A DNA stretch of 64,000 nucleotides. Origin: an uncultured Pseudomonadota bacterium. Its GTDB lineage: Bacteria > Pseudomonadota > Gammaproteobacteria > Steroidobacterales > Steroidobacteraceae. The DNA lies in contig CADEFQ010000009.1 of the NCBI GenBank assembly GCA_902826635.1, positions 34,657 to 98,656 on the forward strand. Reading direction: 5' to 3'. The notes below the pieces were generated by a model. That model saw nothing but the letters and a program-made list of their open reading frames with translations. It made no database searches and had not been told where the DNA came from. Below, piece after piece: positions 30,793-40,008 of this stretch. Positions within the stretch are counted from its first letter, which is position 1. Every line of letters begins with the position of its first letter. Position numbers and translations under genes: made by a program.

Positions 30793-32067
30793 ATGAACAA
30801 GTACGTCAGATTGTTGGTTTTGTGGGCCGGGCTCGCCGCACCGGCGATCTTCTCACCGGCCCATGCGGCTGCACCGACCGTCGAAGAACGCCTCCAGGCG
30901 CTCGAGGCGGGCTATGCGCAGCTGAAGGCGGAAAACGAGCGCTTGCGCGAGTTGCTGGCGGCGCAGACGCGCAGCGCTACGTCCACGGCTACACCCGCCG
31001 TCGCGGCGACGCCCGCGCCTTCGACTGCCGACCGCGCCGTTGCGCTCGCCGCAGCCGGCGACGAGACGAAACTCACACTCGGCGGCTTCATCCAGGGCCA
31101 GTACGAGAATGGTGGCGCGGGGGACCAGCGCTTCACCGGTATCAACGACCGCTTCTTCTTCCGCCGGGCGCGGCTTTCCGTCACGGGCAGCTTCGCCGAG
31201 AACTTCGACTTCCGCGTCGAGGCGGACTTCGGCGCCAATTCGCTCGGTGCGGGCACCGGCATCCGCGCGAGCGCGAACGAGATCTATGTCAACTGGAACA
31301 GGTATCCGGCGGCCAACCTTCGCGTCGGTTACCTGAAGCCCGCCTTCGGCGGCGACCAGCTCTGGAGCGACACGACGACCCACACGATCGAGCGGCCGCT
31401 CGCGAGCGATCGCATCGCAGATGGCCGCCAGCCCGGGCTCGGCGTCTACGGCAGCTTCCTCGACAAGCGCCTCGGCTACATCGTGACCGCGGGCCATGGC
31501 AACGGCTCGAATTCGAGCCAGAACGACGACGATCGTTTCCTCGCTGCCGCGCGCCTCTTCGGCACGTTGTTCGACTCGCCGGCCGCGGGCCGCCTGGTCG
31601 GCGCCGTCAACGTGATGCGCTCGGAGGATACGCTGACCTCGAAGCCCGGCTTCGGCTTCGACATGGTCCCGGGCGGCGTGGCTGACGGTCTCTTCCGCGG
31701 CAAGCGCGAGGGCTGGGGTGCCGACGCGCAGTGGTCGCTCGGGCGCATCCACCTCGGCGGCGAGCTGCTGCGCGAGCGCTTCGAGCCAGACAATGCGCTT
31801 CCGTCCCGCGCGTTCGACGCGCAGGGCTGGCAGCTGACGGCCGCCTACATGGTCGTGCCGCGACGTCTGCAGGCCGTGCTGCGACGCGAAGTGTTCGACC
31901 CGAATCTCGACGTTTCAGGCGACGCCACAGAGAACTGGCTCGCGGGCCTCAATTTCCTGGTCAAAGGCGACGACATCAAGCTGATGATCAACTATCTCTT
32001 CGGCGACGCGCCCGGCCTGCCGGACGACTCGGGCCGGCTGCTCGCGCGCGTGCAGATCGTGTACTAG
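30793..32067 (+). CDS. Outer-membrane porin of the phosphate-selective O/P family
   Basis: A 424-residue porin: signal peptide (ending SPAHAAAP), a short coiled coil (ERLQALEAGYAQLKAENERL) and a beta-barrel with the OprO/OprP-type segments GFIQGQYENGG, DRFFFRRARLSVTGSF and RVGYLKPAFGG. The last residues end in an aromatic (VQIVY), as needed for outer-membrane assembly. It lies 8 bp before a response regulator and kinase, so porin and regulator are co-transcribed. Polyphosphate or phosphate selectivity is a family property and not shown here. Confidence 0.88.
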   Translation: MNKYVRLLVLWAGLAAPAIFSPAHAAAPTVEERLQALEAGYAQLKAENERLRELLAAQTRSATSTATPAVAATPAPSTADRAVALAAAGDETKLTLGGFIQGQYENGGAGDQRFTGINDRFFFRRARLSVTGSFAENFDFRVEADFGANSLGAGTGIRASANEIYVNWNRYPAANLRVGYLKPAFGGDQLWSDTTTHTIERPLASDRIADGRQPGLGVYGSFLDKRLGYIVTAGHGNGSNSSQNDDDRFLAAARLFGTLFDSPAAGRLVGAVNVMRSEDTLTSKPGFGFDMVPGGVADGLFRGKREGWGADAQWSLGRIHLGGELLRERFEPDNALPSRAFDAQGWQLTAAYMVVPRRLQAVLRREVFDPNLDVSGDATENWLAGLNFLVKGDDIKLMINYLFGDAPGLPDDSGRLLARVQIVY

Positions 32068-32075
32068 GCGGGCCC

Positions 32076-32750
32076 ATGCGCGTCCTTTACGTCGAGGATT
32101 CGCCGCGACTGCTGCGCAGCGTCGCCGCCGCCCTCGAGCGTACGGGCTACGCGGTCGACACGGCGAGCGACGGCGAGGAAGGACTCTGGATGGCCGGGTC
32201 CGCCGCCTACGACGCGTTGATACTCGACATCATGCTGCCGAAGCTCGACGGCCTCACCGTGCTGCGCCGCCTGCGCGAGGCGGGCAACAGCGCGCATGTC
32301 CTGCTGCTCACGGCGCGCGATACGGTCGCCGAGCGGGTCGAGGGGCTGCGCACCGGCGCGGACGATTATCTCGTGAAACCCTTCGCGCTCGAGGAACTGC
32401 TCGCGCGCGTCGAGGCGCTCTGTCGCCGCACCTACGGCGCCAAGCAGAACCTGATCAATGTGGGCGACATGATCGTCGACACGGGCCAGCGCACGGTCAC
32501 GCGCGCCGGGTGTCCCGTCGACCTGACCGCGCGTGAGTACAACCTCGTGGAATATCTCGCACGGCGGTGCGGCGAGGTCGTCACACGCGCTGATATCGAG
32601 GAGCACATCTACAACGGCGAGAGCCCAACGAGCAACGCGGTCGACTCTGCGATCTGCATCGTGCGGCGCAAGCTCGCCATCGACAATCCCGCGCCACTGA
32701 TCCACACCCGCCGCGGCCTCGGCTACGTGCTCGATCCGACGGACGCATGA
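32076..32750 (+). CDS. OmpR-family response regulator
   Basis: A 224-residue regulator with a receiver domain (acidic pocket YVED, phosphoacceptor Asp51 in LILDIMLPKLDG, switch Lys in LVKPF) and an OmpR/PhoB winged helix (LTAREYNLVEYLA; VDSAICIVRRKL). It probably controls the porin directly upstream. Its stop overlaps the kinase start (ATGA). Confidence 0.94.
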   Translation: MRVLYVEDSPRLLRSVAAALERTGYAVDTASDGEEGLWMAGSAAYDALILDIMLPKLDGLTVLRRLREAGNSAHVLLLTARDTVAERVEGLRTGADDYLVKPFALEELLARVEALCRRTYGAKQNLINVGDMIVDTGQRTVTRAGCPVDLTAREYNLVEYLARRCGEVVTRADIEEHIYNGESPTSNAVDSAICIVRRKLAIDNPAPLIHTRRGLGYVLDPTDA

Positions 32751-34168
32751 TCTCGATCCGCCTGCGCCTCACCCGCAGCCTCGTGCTGGCACTTTTCGCG
32801 GTGTTCCTGGCGGGCCTCTCGGCGCTCTACTTTGCGGTTCGCAGCGAGTTCATCGAGAGTTTCGACCAGGCCCTCGTCACCGAGGCGCGGGCCATCAGCA
32901 CACTCGTCACCGTACACGACGACGGCACCGTGGCGCTCGCGTTCAGCGACAGATTCCTGCGCGGCTTCGACGACGACGTCGCGAGCGACTTCTACCAGTT
33001 GTGGGACGCAGATGGCAAAACGCTCGCGCGCTCCGAAAGCCTCGAGGACAGGCCGGACCTGCCGGCGAAGACCGGCAGCATGCAGAAACCGAAGTATTTC
33101 TTCCTCGAGCTGCCGGACGGCAAGCGGGGACGGGGCGTCGGCGTCACGTTCGAGCCGCGCCCGGCCGTCAAGGGAACGAAAGTCACAGTCCGCCCGCTCA
33201 CGCTCATCGTCGCGGCCCATTCGGGCCGTCTCGATGAGGAATTGCGCGAGCTGCTCGTCGAGACGGGCGGCTGGGCCGCCGTCTTGCTGCTCATCGTCGG
33301 CCTGCTCGTGCCGTGGCTGCTCCACCGCGGCCTGAAGCCGCTCGACCGGCTCGCGGGCGAAGTCGCCGCGGTCGATGCCAGGACGCTCGATACGCGCTTC
33401 GCGATGGGCGGGCTGCCGCGTGAACTCGCCCCCTTCGCGACGACGCTGAACGCGCTCATGGCGCGACTCGAGGCGTCCTTCGAGCGGGAGCGCCGCGTGA
33501 GTGCGGCGATGGCGCACGAGCTTCGCACGCCGATCGCGGAACTGCGCACGCTCGCCGAAAGCGTGCTGCGCTGGCCAGATTCGCGCCCGCCTTCCACCGA
33601 CGCTGACACACTCGACATCGCGAAACAGATGGAGGCGATCGTCACGCGCATGCTCGCGCTCGCGCGCAGCGAATCGGGACAGCTCACCGCGACGCGCGAG
33701 CCGGTCGATCCCGCGGAGCGTGTCCAGCGAGCCTGGCAGTCACTCGGGCGCACCGCAGCCGCGCGCGGCACGCGTGCCGAGATCGACGTCGCATCGGCGC
33801 AGGTCGAGGCCGACCCGGCGCTGCTGCACTCGATCCTCGTGAACTTGCTCGAAAATGCGATCGAGTACGGCCCTTTGGACGGCACGATCCGCGTCACAGG
33901 TACTGCCGGCGCCGGCGCCTACCGGCTCGCGATCGCGAACGAGGCGCCCGACCTGACACCTGCCGACACCGCGCACCTCTTCGAGCGCTTCTGGCGCAAG
34001 GAAGCAGCGCGCAGCGGCGGCGTGCACATGGGACTCGGCCTCGCGCTGGTGCGCGAGTTCGCGCGGGCGATGGGCTGGGAGGTGCACGCACGGCTCGACC
34101 CGCCGCAGACGCTCGAGATCACATTGCAAGCGCCATTGCGCGCAGCCTCTGCCACGCAGGCCGGCTAG
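32747..34168 (+). CDS. Sensor histidine kinase
   Basis: A 473-residue inner-membrane kinase: TM1 at about 9-30, a periplasmic sensor of about 145 residues, TM2 at about 174-194, HAMP, phosphoacceptor His257 in AMAHELRTPIAEL, N-box LLENAIEYG and a G-box MGLGLALVREF. The periplasmic part contains long stretches of polar sequence and no recognised ligand motif. It is partner of the preceding regulator and ends 5 bp from the convergent PepSY gene. Confidence 0.93.
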   Translation: MISIRLRLTRSLVLALFAVFLAGLSALYFAVRSEFIESFDQALVTEARAISTLVTVHDDGTVALAFSDRFLRGFDDDVASDFYQLWDADGKTLARSESLEDRPDLPAKTGSMQKPKYFFLELPDGKRGRGVGVTFEPRPAVKGTKVTVRPLTLIVAAHSGRLDEELRELLVETGGWAAVLLLIVGLLVPWLLHRGLKPLDRLAGEVAAVDARTLDTRFAMGGLPRELAPFATTLNALMARLEASFERERRVSAAMAHELRTPIAELRTLAESVLRWPDSRPPSTDADTLDIAKQMEAIVTRMLALARSESGQLTATREPVDPAERVQRAWQSLGRTAAARGTRAEIDVASAQVEADPALLHSILVNLLENAIEYGPLDGTIRVTGTAGAGAYRLAIANEAPDLTPADTAHLFERFWRKEAARSGGVHMGLGLALVREFARAMGWEVHARLDPPQTLEITLQAPLRAASATQAG

Positions 34169-34173
34169 CGCCG

Positions 34174-35277
34174 TCACAGGGCGGCGACGCGCGCCGCGGC
34201 GTTCAGGCGGCGCATGCGGCGCTGCCGCCGGGCCGACAGCCACAGCCAGGCGCCGCTCGATACGAAGAACACGAGCGACAGGCCCCCGGCGAGCACGAGC
34301 GCGCGTCCTGGCAGCCGGGCAGCGCGGCCGGTGTGGATCGTGAACAGCCAATCGTAGGCGGTATTCAGCGCCGGCAGCTCGGCGGGCTCGTAGCGGCCGA
34401 GCTCCGTGCCGTCATAAGCGTTGTAGAAATACTGCCGCGTGGCGTTCGCGCGCAGCGAGCTTTCGTCCTGGAAGTAGAAGGCGATCACCTGACCTTCAGC
34501 CCCCGAGAAACGCAGCTCCCGCAGCGGCAGCGGACCGTGTTCGAGCCGCGCGCGCGCATGAAGCGTGTCGATCGACTGCAGCGGCACGCCGACCTGCGCA
34601 GCGACGCTGAACTTCGGGCGCGGCACCATTGGCAGCCAGGGCTGTAGAGCCGCACGATGGATCAGCAGCGCCCCGGTAACGCCCGACATCAGCAGGACCA
34701 CCGCGATCGAAGCGCCGAGTGCCCGGTGAGTCGTTCGCAATGCCCGGTCCGCACCCTGGCCGGTGATGACGCGAAAGCCGGACTTCAGGCGACGGCGTCC
34801 CGGCCACCAAATCACGAAACCCGCGATGACGAGGAAAGCGAGCGCGATGCCTTCGATGCTGACGATTATCTCGCCCGTCCGGCCCGAAAGCAGCTCGTCG
34901 TGGATGCGAAACAGGAACTCCGTGGGCCAGGACGCATAGCCGCCCTGCCGCACGATCCTGCCGCGCCAGGGATCAATTGCGACGAGGTAGGGCCGCTCGT
35001 CCCCGCCCCGCATCACGAACACTGCGGCGCCATCGCCGGCGTCGAAGCGAACGCGCTCCAGGGTGGCCTGCGGCGCCGCGGCACGCACCGTATCGACGAG
35101 CTGCTGCATCGGCACGCGCGATGGCGCCGGCGCGAGCTCGAGTTCCGGATGAATCAGGCCATCGATTTCTTCCCGGAACACGAGGAGCGTCCCGGTCAGC
35201 CCCTGCACGAGCAGCAGCAGGGCCACGGCGAGACCCACCCAACGGTGGAGCTTGAGCAGTGTGGCGCGGTTGATCAC
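34174..35277 (-). CDS. PepSY-associated transmembrane protein (possible iron-reductase type)
   Basis: A 367-residue inner-membrane protein of the PepSY_TM family with about four helices: LHRWVGLAVALLLLVQGLTG at the N-terminus, SIEGIALAFLVIAGFVIWW, ASIAVVLLMSGVTGALLIH and a C-terminal pair region. Two PepSY-like periplasmic segments lie between. Such proteins are often coded near siderophore receptors and have been proposed to bind heme and reduce ferric complexes, which is inference here. GTG 35277 follows the M20 gene by 7 bp; the longer frame has no support. Confidence 0.85.
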   Translation of the reverse strand: MINRATLLKLHRWVGLAVALLLLVQGLTGTLLVFREEIDGLIHPELELAPAPSRVPMQQLVDTVRAAAPQATLERVRFDAGDGAAVFVMRGGDERPYLVAIDPWRGRIVRQGGYASWPTEFLFRIHDELLSGRTGEIIVSIEGIALAFLVIAGFVIWWPGRRRLKSGFRVITGQGADRALRTTHRALGASIAVVLLMSGVTGALLIHRAALQPWLPMVPRPKFSVAAQVGVPLQSIDTLHARARLEHGPLPLRELRFSGAEGQVIAFYFQDESSLRANATRQYFYNAYDGTELGRYEPAELPALNTAYDWLFTIHTGRAARLPGRALVLAGGLSLVFFVSSGAWLWLSARRQRRMRRLNAAARVAAL

Positions 35278-35284
35278 GGACCTG

Positions 35285-36712
35285 TCATTCGCGGGCGTAC
35301 GCCCTGACCAGTCGATAAAGGAAGGCGCGCGCGTCGAGCAGTGCTGCCACCCTGATGCGCTCATCGAGGCCGTGGACGCCGTTGCCATCGTTATCCCTGA
35401 ACACGCCGGAGATGCCGTAGGTCGGAATGCCGGCTGCATTGAGGAAGCGGCCGTCGGTAGCGCCGCTGCTCAGGCTCGGGATCACCGGTACGCCCGGCCA
35501 CATGTCGGCCACGATCGCCTCCAGCGGCGCCATGATGTGGGCGTCGAGCGGTGGCGCCGCTGGTTGCGGCCCCGGCTTGTCAGCCAGCGTGATGCCGATT
35601 GCGGGGTCCGCGACCGCGTCGGCGAGCCTCTCGCGGACACGCTCGACACTTTCGCCAGGCATGATGCGGCAATTCACATTTGCCTCGGCATGCTGGGGTT
35701 GGGCGTTCTCGGCGTGCCCCCCTTTGATGAGTGTCGGGATGCATGTGGTCCGCAGGAAAGCGTTCCAGAGCGGATCCGCCGCCGCGATCCGCGCCAATGC
35801 AGATACATCGGCCGTACCACTGCCGACCGCCGCGAGATCCCGCGCCGTCTCCCCGTCATATTGAGAGGCGGAGCGCCGGAAGAAGTCCCGGGTCGCCGCC
35901 GTCATGTTGACGGGGAATCGGTACGCATCGACGCGCACCACGGCGGCCGCAAGTCGGCCGATGGCGTTGTCGCCAGTGGGGCGTGCGCTATGGCCACCGG
36001 GCGACGTCGCGGTGAGCGTGAAGTCCTGGTAGACCTTCTCGCCGACCTGTACGCCGAACGAGACCGGCCTGCCCCTCCCGTCCAGGCGGCCCGAACCGCC
36101 CTCGTTGACGGCAAAACCCGCCGCGAGCGCATCCGGTTCATGTGTCAGCAGGTACTGCACGCCGTTGAAGACGGCATCGGTCTCCTCGCCGCAAGTCAGG
36201 GCGAGCTTCACGGTGCGTTCGGGACGGAAACCTTCCTCGCGAAAGCGGATGAACGCGTCGACGAAGGATGCCGCCATCGCCTTGTCGTCCACCGTGCCGC
36301 GCGCGTGAAAATATCCGCTCGCCTCCACCAGCTTGAACGGGTCGCGCTTCCAGTCCGATGCCTTTGCCTCGACGACGTCGATATGCGCGAGCAGCAAGAC
36401 TGCCGCCAGCTTCGAATCTGTCCCCGGAATCCGCGCGATGAGATTGCCCTGGCGCGGGAATGCGGGTGGCACGACGACGCGTACATCGCTCCCGCCGTAG
36501 CCTGCCTCGTACAGGCGGGCCGCCATCCGCTCGGCCGCAAGCGTGCAACTGCCGCTGGACAGTGTCGTATCAGTCTCGACGAGTTGCCGGTAAAGGCTCC
36601 GAAAGCGATCTTCCTTCCCCCGTGCCGCGTCGTCGCTGGCCGCTCTTGTGTCAAACGGACCGAGGGACGTCAGGGCAACGAGGAAAATGGCCAGCCAGGA
36701 TGGACGTGACAT
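35285..36712 (-). CDS. Exported M20-family zinc peptidase/amidohydrolase
   Basis: A 475-residue hydrolase with an N-terminal signal peptide (SWLAIFLVALTSLG). M20 metal and catalytic motifs are present: LLAHIDVVEA, RGTVDDKAM, the catalytic Glu pair CGEETDAV and a dimerisation lid domain (SPGGHSARPTG). Family members cleave peptide or N-acyl amide bonds. Here it would act in the periplasm. It lies between the TctE-like kinase and the PepSY protein on one strand. ATG 36712 gives a clean signal peptide; a GTG at 36727 is possible. Confidence 0.9.
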   Translation of the reverse strand: MSRPSWLAIFLVALTSLGPFDTRAASDDAARGKEDRFRSLYRQLVETDTTLSSGSCTLAAERMAARLYEAGYGGSDVRVVVPPAFPRQGNLIARIPGTDSKLAAVLLLAHIDVVEAKASDWKRDPFKLVEASGYFHARGTVDDKAMAASFVDAFIRFREEGFRPERTVKLALTCGEETDAVFNGVQYLLTHEPDALAAGFAVNEGGSGRLDGRGRPVSFGVQVGEKVYQDFTLTATSPGGHSARPTGDNAIGRLAAAVVRVDAYRFPVNMTAATRDFFRRSASQYDGETARDLAAVGSGTADVSALARIAAADPLWNAFLRTTCIPTLIKGGHAENAQPQHAEANVNCRIMPGESVERVRERLADAVADPAIGITLADKPGPQPAAPPLDAHIMAPLEAIVADMWPGVPVIPSLSSGATDGRFLNAAGIPTYGISGVFRDNDGNGVHGLDERIRVAALLDARAFLYRLVRAYARE

Positions 36713-36738
36713 CCGTCGAGCTAACACCAGGCAAGCTT

Positions 36739-38160
36739 TCAGGACGCTGACTCGGCCACTGCGCCAGTCCGTCCAGCCGCGACCGGAAAGTCGACCTCGA
36801 TGCGCAGCCCGCCGTTCGGCCTGCTGGCGATGCGGATGGTGGCTGCGAGGGCATCCGCCAGCACTTTGACGATGGCAAGCCCGAGGCCGCTGCCTTCCAC
36901 GGCGCGATCGCGGTCGAGCCTGAGAAACCGCTGGAATACATCCGCCTGCATGGCGGCCGGGATACCCGGTCCGTCATCCTCGACGACGACTGTGACCACG
37001 TCATCCCGCGACATGACGCGCAGCCAGACCGTCCCGCCCTTGCGGTTGTAGCGGATCGCGTTGTCGACGAGATTGGAGATGAGTTCGCGCGCGAGCTCCT
37101 CCACGGTCGGCACAGCAGTGTGCTCCACCGTGTCGAACTGGATGTCGACTCCGCTGCGCAGCGCCGCGGGCACGTGATCCTCGGCAACCGATCGGGCAAT
37201 CACCGAGAGATCGACGGTCCATACCAGTCGCGCGAAGCTTTCCCTGCTGCCCTCGGCGCGCGCGAGGGCGAGAAGTTGCGTGAGCAACCGCTGCAATCGC
37301 ACCGTCGCCACATCGATATCGGCGAGCGAAGCCTGGCCAACCTGCGTCCGGGTACCCTCCCGCTTCAGGACCTGCAGGTGCGCCCTCAGGATCGACAGCG
37401 GCGTGCGCATCTGGTGCGAAGCGTCGGCGGTGAAGCGTCGCAGGCCTTCCACCGCCTCATGCAGGCGAAACAGCAGGCCGTTGAATGCGGTCACGAAGCC
37501 CCGCAGTTCTGTCGGCACCTGCTGCAACGTGAGCGGCGTGAAGTCGGTGGCGGAACGACTGTCGATGCCGCGCCGAACTTCCACGAGGGGCAGGAGCCCC
37601 CACCGCACGGCGAGCGGCAGCAACAGCACGAGCAGCCCGATCAGCAGCGCCTCGAGCGCGAACAGTCCGCCCAGCATCTGCCGGCTGAGGCTCCTGCGGG
37701 CATCCATCGTCTCGGCAACCTGCACGACGATGGGCGCTTCCACGCGCGGCACGCGCCGCACGATCACAGCAACGCGGATCGGGGACTCCCGGTACGTCGA
37801 ATAGGCGAAGCGGGTTTCGTCGATCCTGGCGTCCGCCGTCTCGAGGCGCGGCAGGTCGGGATAGCCCGTGAGGAGTTCGTGGCCCACGTAAACGCTGTAG
37901 TAGACATTGTCGCGCTCTTCGTTTTCGAGCATGCCGAAGGCCGAAGGCGGCAGGTCGAGCGTCACTTCGCCATCCTCGAGCGCGAGCGTGTCGGCAATGG
38001 AGCGCACGGACGCATCGAGCGGCCGGTCGTTCACGCTCTCGACGATACGCGCGATAAAGAGCGACCCGCCGACGCCGAGCACCAAAGCGAGCGCGGCAGT
38101 GGGCAGGATCAGCGCGACCAGCAGGCGCGCGGTCAGCGAGACTCGCAGGTTATGCCTCAC
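36739..38160 (-). CDS. TctE-like sensor histidine kinase
   Basis: A kinase of about 473 residues with TM1 (ARLLVALILPTAALALVLG), a periplasmic domain like the 2CSK_N type of TctE, TM2 (LEALLIGLLVLLLPLAVRWG), HAMP-like linker, H-box ADASHQMRTPLS, N-box NLVDNAIRYN, and G-boxes DDGPGIP and GSGLGLAIV. TctE/TctD pairs respond to tricarboxylates. It overlaps the end of the regulator gene. GTG 38160 is chosen over a TTG at 38169; neither has an ideal ribosome site. Confidence 0.9.
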   Translation of the reverse strand: MRHNLRVSLTARLLVALILPTAALALVLGVGGSLFIARIVESVNDRPLDASVRSIADTLALEDGEVTLDLPPSAFGMLENEERDNVYYSVYVGHELLTGYPDLPRLETADARIDETRFAYSTYRESPIRVAVIVRRVPRVEAPIVVQVAETMDARRSLSRQMLGGLFALEALLIGLLVLLLPLAVRWGLLPLVEVRRGIDSRSATDFTPLTLQQVPTELRGFVTAFNGLLFRLHEAVEGLRRFTADASHQMRTPLSILRAHLQVLKREGTRTQVGQASLADIDVATVRLQRLLTQLLALARAEGSRESFARLVWTVDLSVIARSVAEDHVPAALRSGVDIQFDTVEHTAVPTVEELARELISNLVDNAIRYNRKGGTVWLRVMSRDDVVTVVVEDDGPGIPAAMQADVFQRFLRLDRDRAVEGSGLGLAIVKVLADALAATIRIASRPNGGLRIEVDFPVAAGRTGAVAESAS

Positions 38161-38833
38161 CGGCCGCAACGTCCTCCATCACGTAGCCGAGCCCGCGCAT
38201 GGTACGGATGGTCGGCCCTTGCGGCCCGAGTTTGCGTCGCAGCCGGGCGATATAGACCTCGATCGCGTTCGGCGCCACGGCTTCGTCGAATCCGAAAACC
38301 TCGGCCGACAGCCTTTCCTTGGAGACGACCTTGCCGACGCGGACGACGAGCCGCTCCAGTACCACCCACTCTCGCCTGCGCAGCTCGACCGGTTCCCCCG
38401 CTACCCGGATTTCGCAGCGCGAGCGATCGATCTCGAGATTGCCAACCTGGATGATCGGTGACGGATCGACTGCCGGGCGGCGCAGCAGCGCCCGCAATCG
38501 CGCAGTCAGCTCGGGCGGCTCGAAGGGCTTCAGCAGGTAGTCGTCGGCACCGAAATCGAGTCCCTTGACGCGATCGCCGACGGAATCGCGCGCGGTAAGC
38601 AGCAGGACGGGCGCCCGGCAGCCTCGCGCGCGCAGGGTCTTGAGCACGTCGAAGCCGGACATTCCGGGCAGGTTGATGTCGAGCGTGACAACGGCGTAGG
38701 GCTCGTCGCGCGCCATCGCCAGCGCACTCTTGCCGTCATGGGCCGAATCGACGGAATAGCCCTCACCGCGCAGGATGGCCGCCAGGCCACGAGCCAGCGC
38801 GTGATCGTCTTCAACCAACAGTATCCGCGCCAT
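38150..38833 (-). CDS. TctD-like OmpR-family response regulator
   Basis: A 227-residue regulator: receiver with Asp52 in VVTLDINLPGMSG and LLKPFEP, then a winged helix (LRRREWVVLERL; VEVYIARLRRKL-type ending IEVYIARLRRKLG). Closest in style to TctD/QseB. ATG 38833 matches the universal N-terminus MARILLVEDD. It is divergent from the binding-protein gene at 38891 with 57 bp between starts, so it may autoregulate both. Confidence 0.92.
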   Translation of the reverse strand: MARILLVEDDHALARGLAAILRGEGYSVDSAHDGKSALAMARDEPYAVVTLDINLPGMSGFDVLKTLRARGCRAPVLLLTARDSVGDRVKGLDFGADDYLLKPFEPPELTARLRALLRRPAVDPSPIIQVGNLEIDRSRCEIRVAGEPVELRRREWVVLERLVVRVGKVVSKERLSAEVFGFDEAVAPNAIEVYIARLRRKLGPQGPTIRTMRGLGYVMEDVAAGEA

Positions 38834-38843
38834 GCCTCTCTCT

Positions 38844-38872
38844 TTGACAGAACGGCGATCGATCACCAGAGT
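38844..38872 (+). promoter_or_regulatory. Promoter for the periplasmic binding protein
   Basis: A perfect -35 TTGACA (38844-38849) is followed by 17 bp and CAGAGT (38867-38872), a weak -10. The weak -10 suggests that an activator, perhaps the divergent regulator, is needed. Confidence 0.45.
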
Positions 38873-38890
38873 GTGAGCGTGCCCGGCCCG

Positions 38891-40006
38891 ATGCGCAAAA
38901 TCCCGCGACCCGCCCTTCGCCGCACGCCTGCCGCGAGGCGCCACTGGCGCTTCGCATTGCTGCTTTCGGTCACTTTCACGGCCGCCGCAGGGGCACAACC
39001 AAAAGCTTACCCGCGCTCATACGACGACATCATCGCGGCGGCGCAACGCGAAGGCACCGTCGTCGTCTATTCGACCACAGACGAGCACGAGGTGGTCGGC
39101 GCACTGGGCGCGTTCCGGGCGCGCTACCCGTTCCTGCGCGTCGACTATCGCGAACTCGCGTCGCCGGAACTCTACGATCGCGTGATTGCGGAATCGCGTG
39201 CCCGCGAGCCGACCGGCGACCTGATCTGGAGTTCCGCGATGGACCTGCAGATCAAGCTGGTGAACGACGGCTACGCGCAAGCTTATGCCTCGCCCGAAAA
39301 GCCCTACTTGCCGGACTGGGCAATCTGGAAGAACGAGGCGTGGGGCGTAACGGCGGAGCCGGTCGTCATTGCCTACAACAGGAAACTGGTGCCCGCCAGC
39401 GATGTCCCGGCAACTCACGCTGCGTTCGAGCGCTTGCTGCGCACCAGGACCGACTTCTACCGGAACCACGTGTCCACGTACGATCCGCGACTCTCCGGGT
39501 TTGGCTACCTGCAGCTTGCGCAGGCCTTTCAGGTGAGCCGGGACATCGAGCCGCTCGCGGGTGCACTCGGTGCAGTCGACGTCAAGTTCTACACGTCGAC
39601 CCGGCCTCTGCTTGCCGATCTCGAGAGCGGGCGCAGCCTGTTTGCCTATAACGCGCTCGGATCCTATGCGCTGGAACTGGCCAACCGCAACCCCGATATC
39701 GGCGTCATCATGCCGGCCGACTACACGCTCGTCGTGTCGCGCATCGCACTGATCGCGCGCGAGTCGCGCCAGCCGAACGCCGCGAAGCTGCTGCTCGACT
39801 TCCTGCTGTCCGTCGAAGGCCAGCGTCATCTCGCGCAGGCCTACATGGCGCCGTCGCGCGAGGACGTGGATGCGCTGCCGGGCAGCAAGCCGCCGGCCAC
39901 TGCTGCACGCCCGGTAAGACTGGGTCCCGCGCTGCTCGCGGACCTCGACCGCATCCGGCGGGAGCGCATCCTCGCCACCTGGCAGGCAGCGCTCGAGGCG
40001 CGATAG
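38891..40006 (+). CDS. Periplasmic substrate-binding protein (ABC iron/organic-anion type), orphan
   Basis: A 371-residue exported protein: Arg-rich N-terminus, hydrophobic core FALLLSVTFTAAAG and cleavage near AGAQ. The mature part is a two-lobed binding protein of the AfuA/PgtC class (EGTVVVYSTTDEHEV; FRARYPFLRVDYREL; GYLQLAQAFQ; FLLSVEGQRHLAQAY). No permease or ATPase gene lies nearby. Its neighbours are a TctD/TctE-like pair and CitMHS, so it may serve as a ligand sensor for the kinase rather than as a transporter subunit. It ends 2 bp from CitMHS, convergently. Confidence 0.85.
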   Translation: MRKIPRPALRRTPAARRHWRFALLLSVTFTAAAGAQPKAYPRSYDDIIAAAQREGTVVVYSTTDEHEVVGALGAFRARYPFLRVDYRELASPELYDRVIAESRAREPTGDLIWSSAMDLQIKLVNDGYAQAYASPEKPYLPDWAIWKNEAWGVTAEPVVIAYNRKLVPASDVPATHAAFERLLRTRTDFYRNHVSTYDPRLSGFGYLQLAQAFQVSRDIEPLAGALGAVDVKFYTSTRPLLADLESGRSLFAYNALGSYALELANRNPDIGVIMPADYTLVVSRIALIARESRQPNAAKLLLDFLLSVEGQRHLAQAYMAPSREDVDALPGSKPPATAARPVRLGPALLADLDRIRRERILATWQAALEAR

Positions 40007-40008
40007 GC

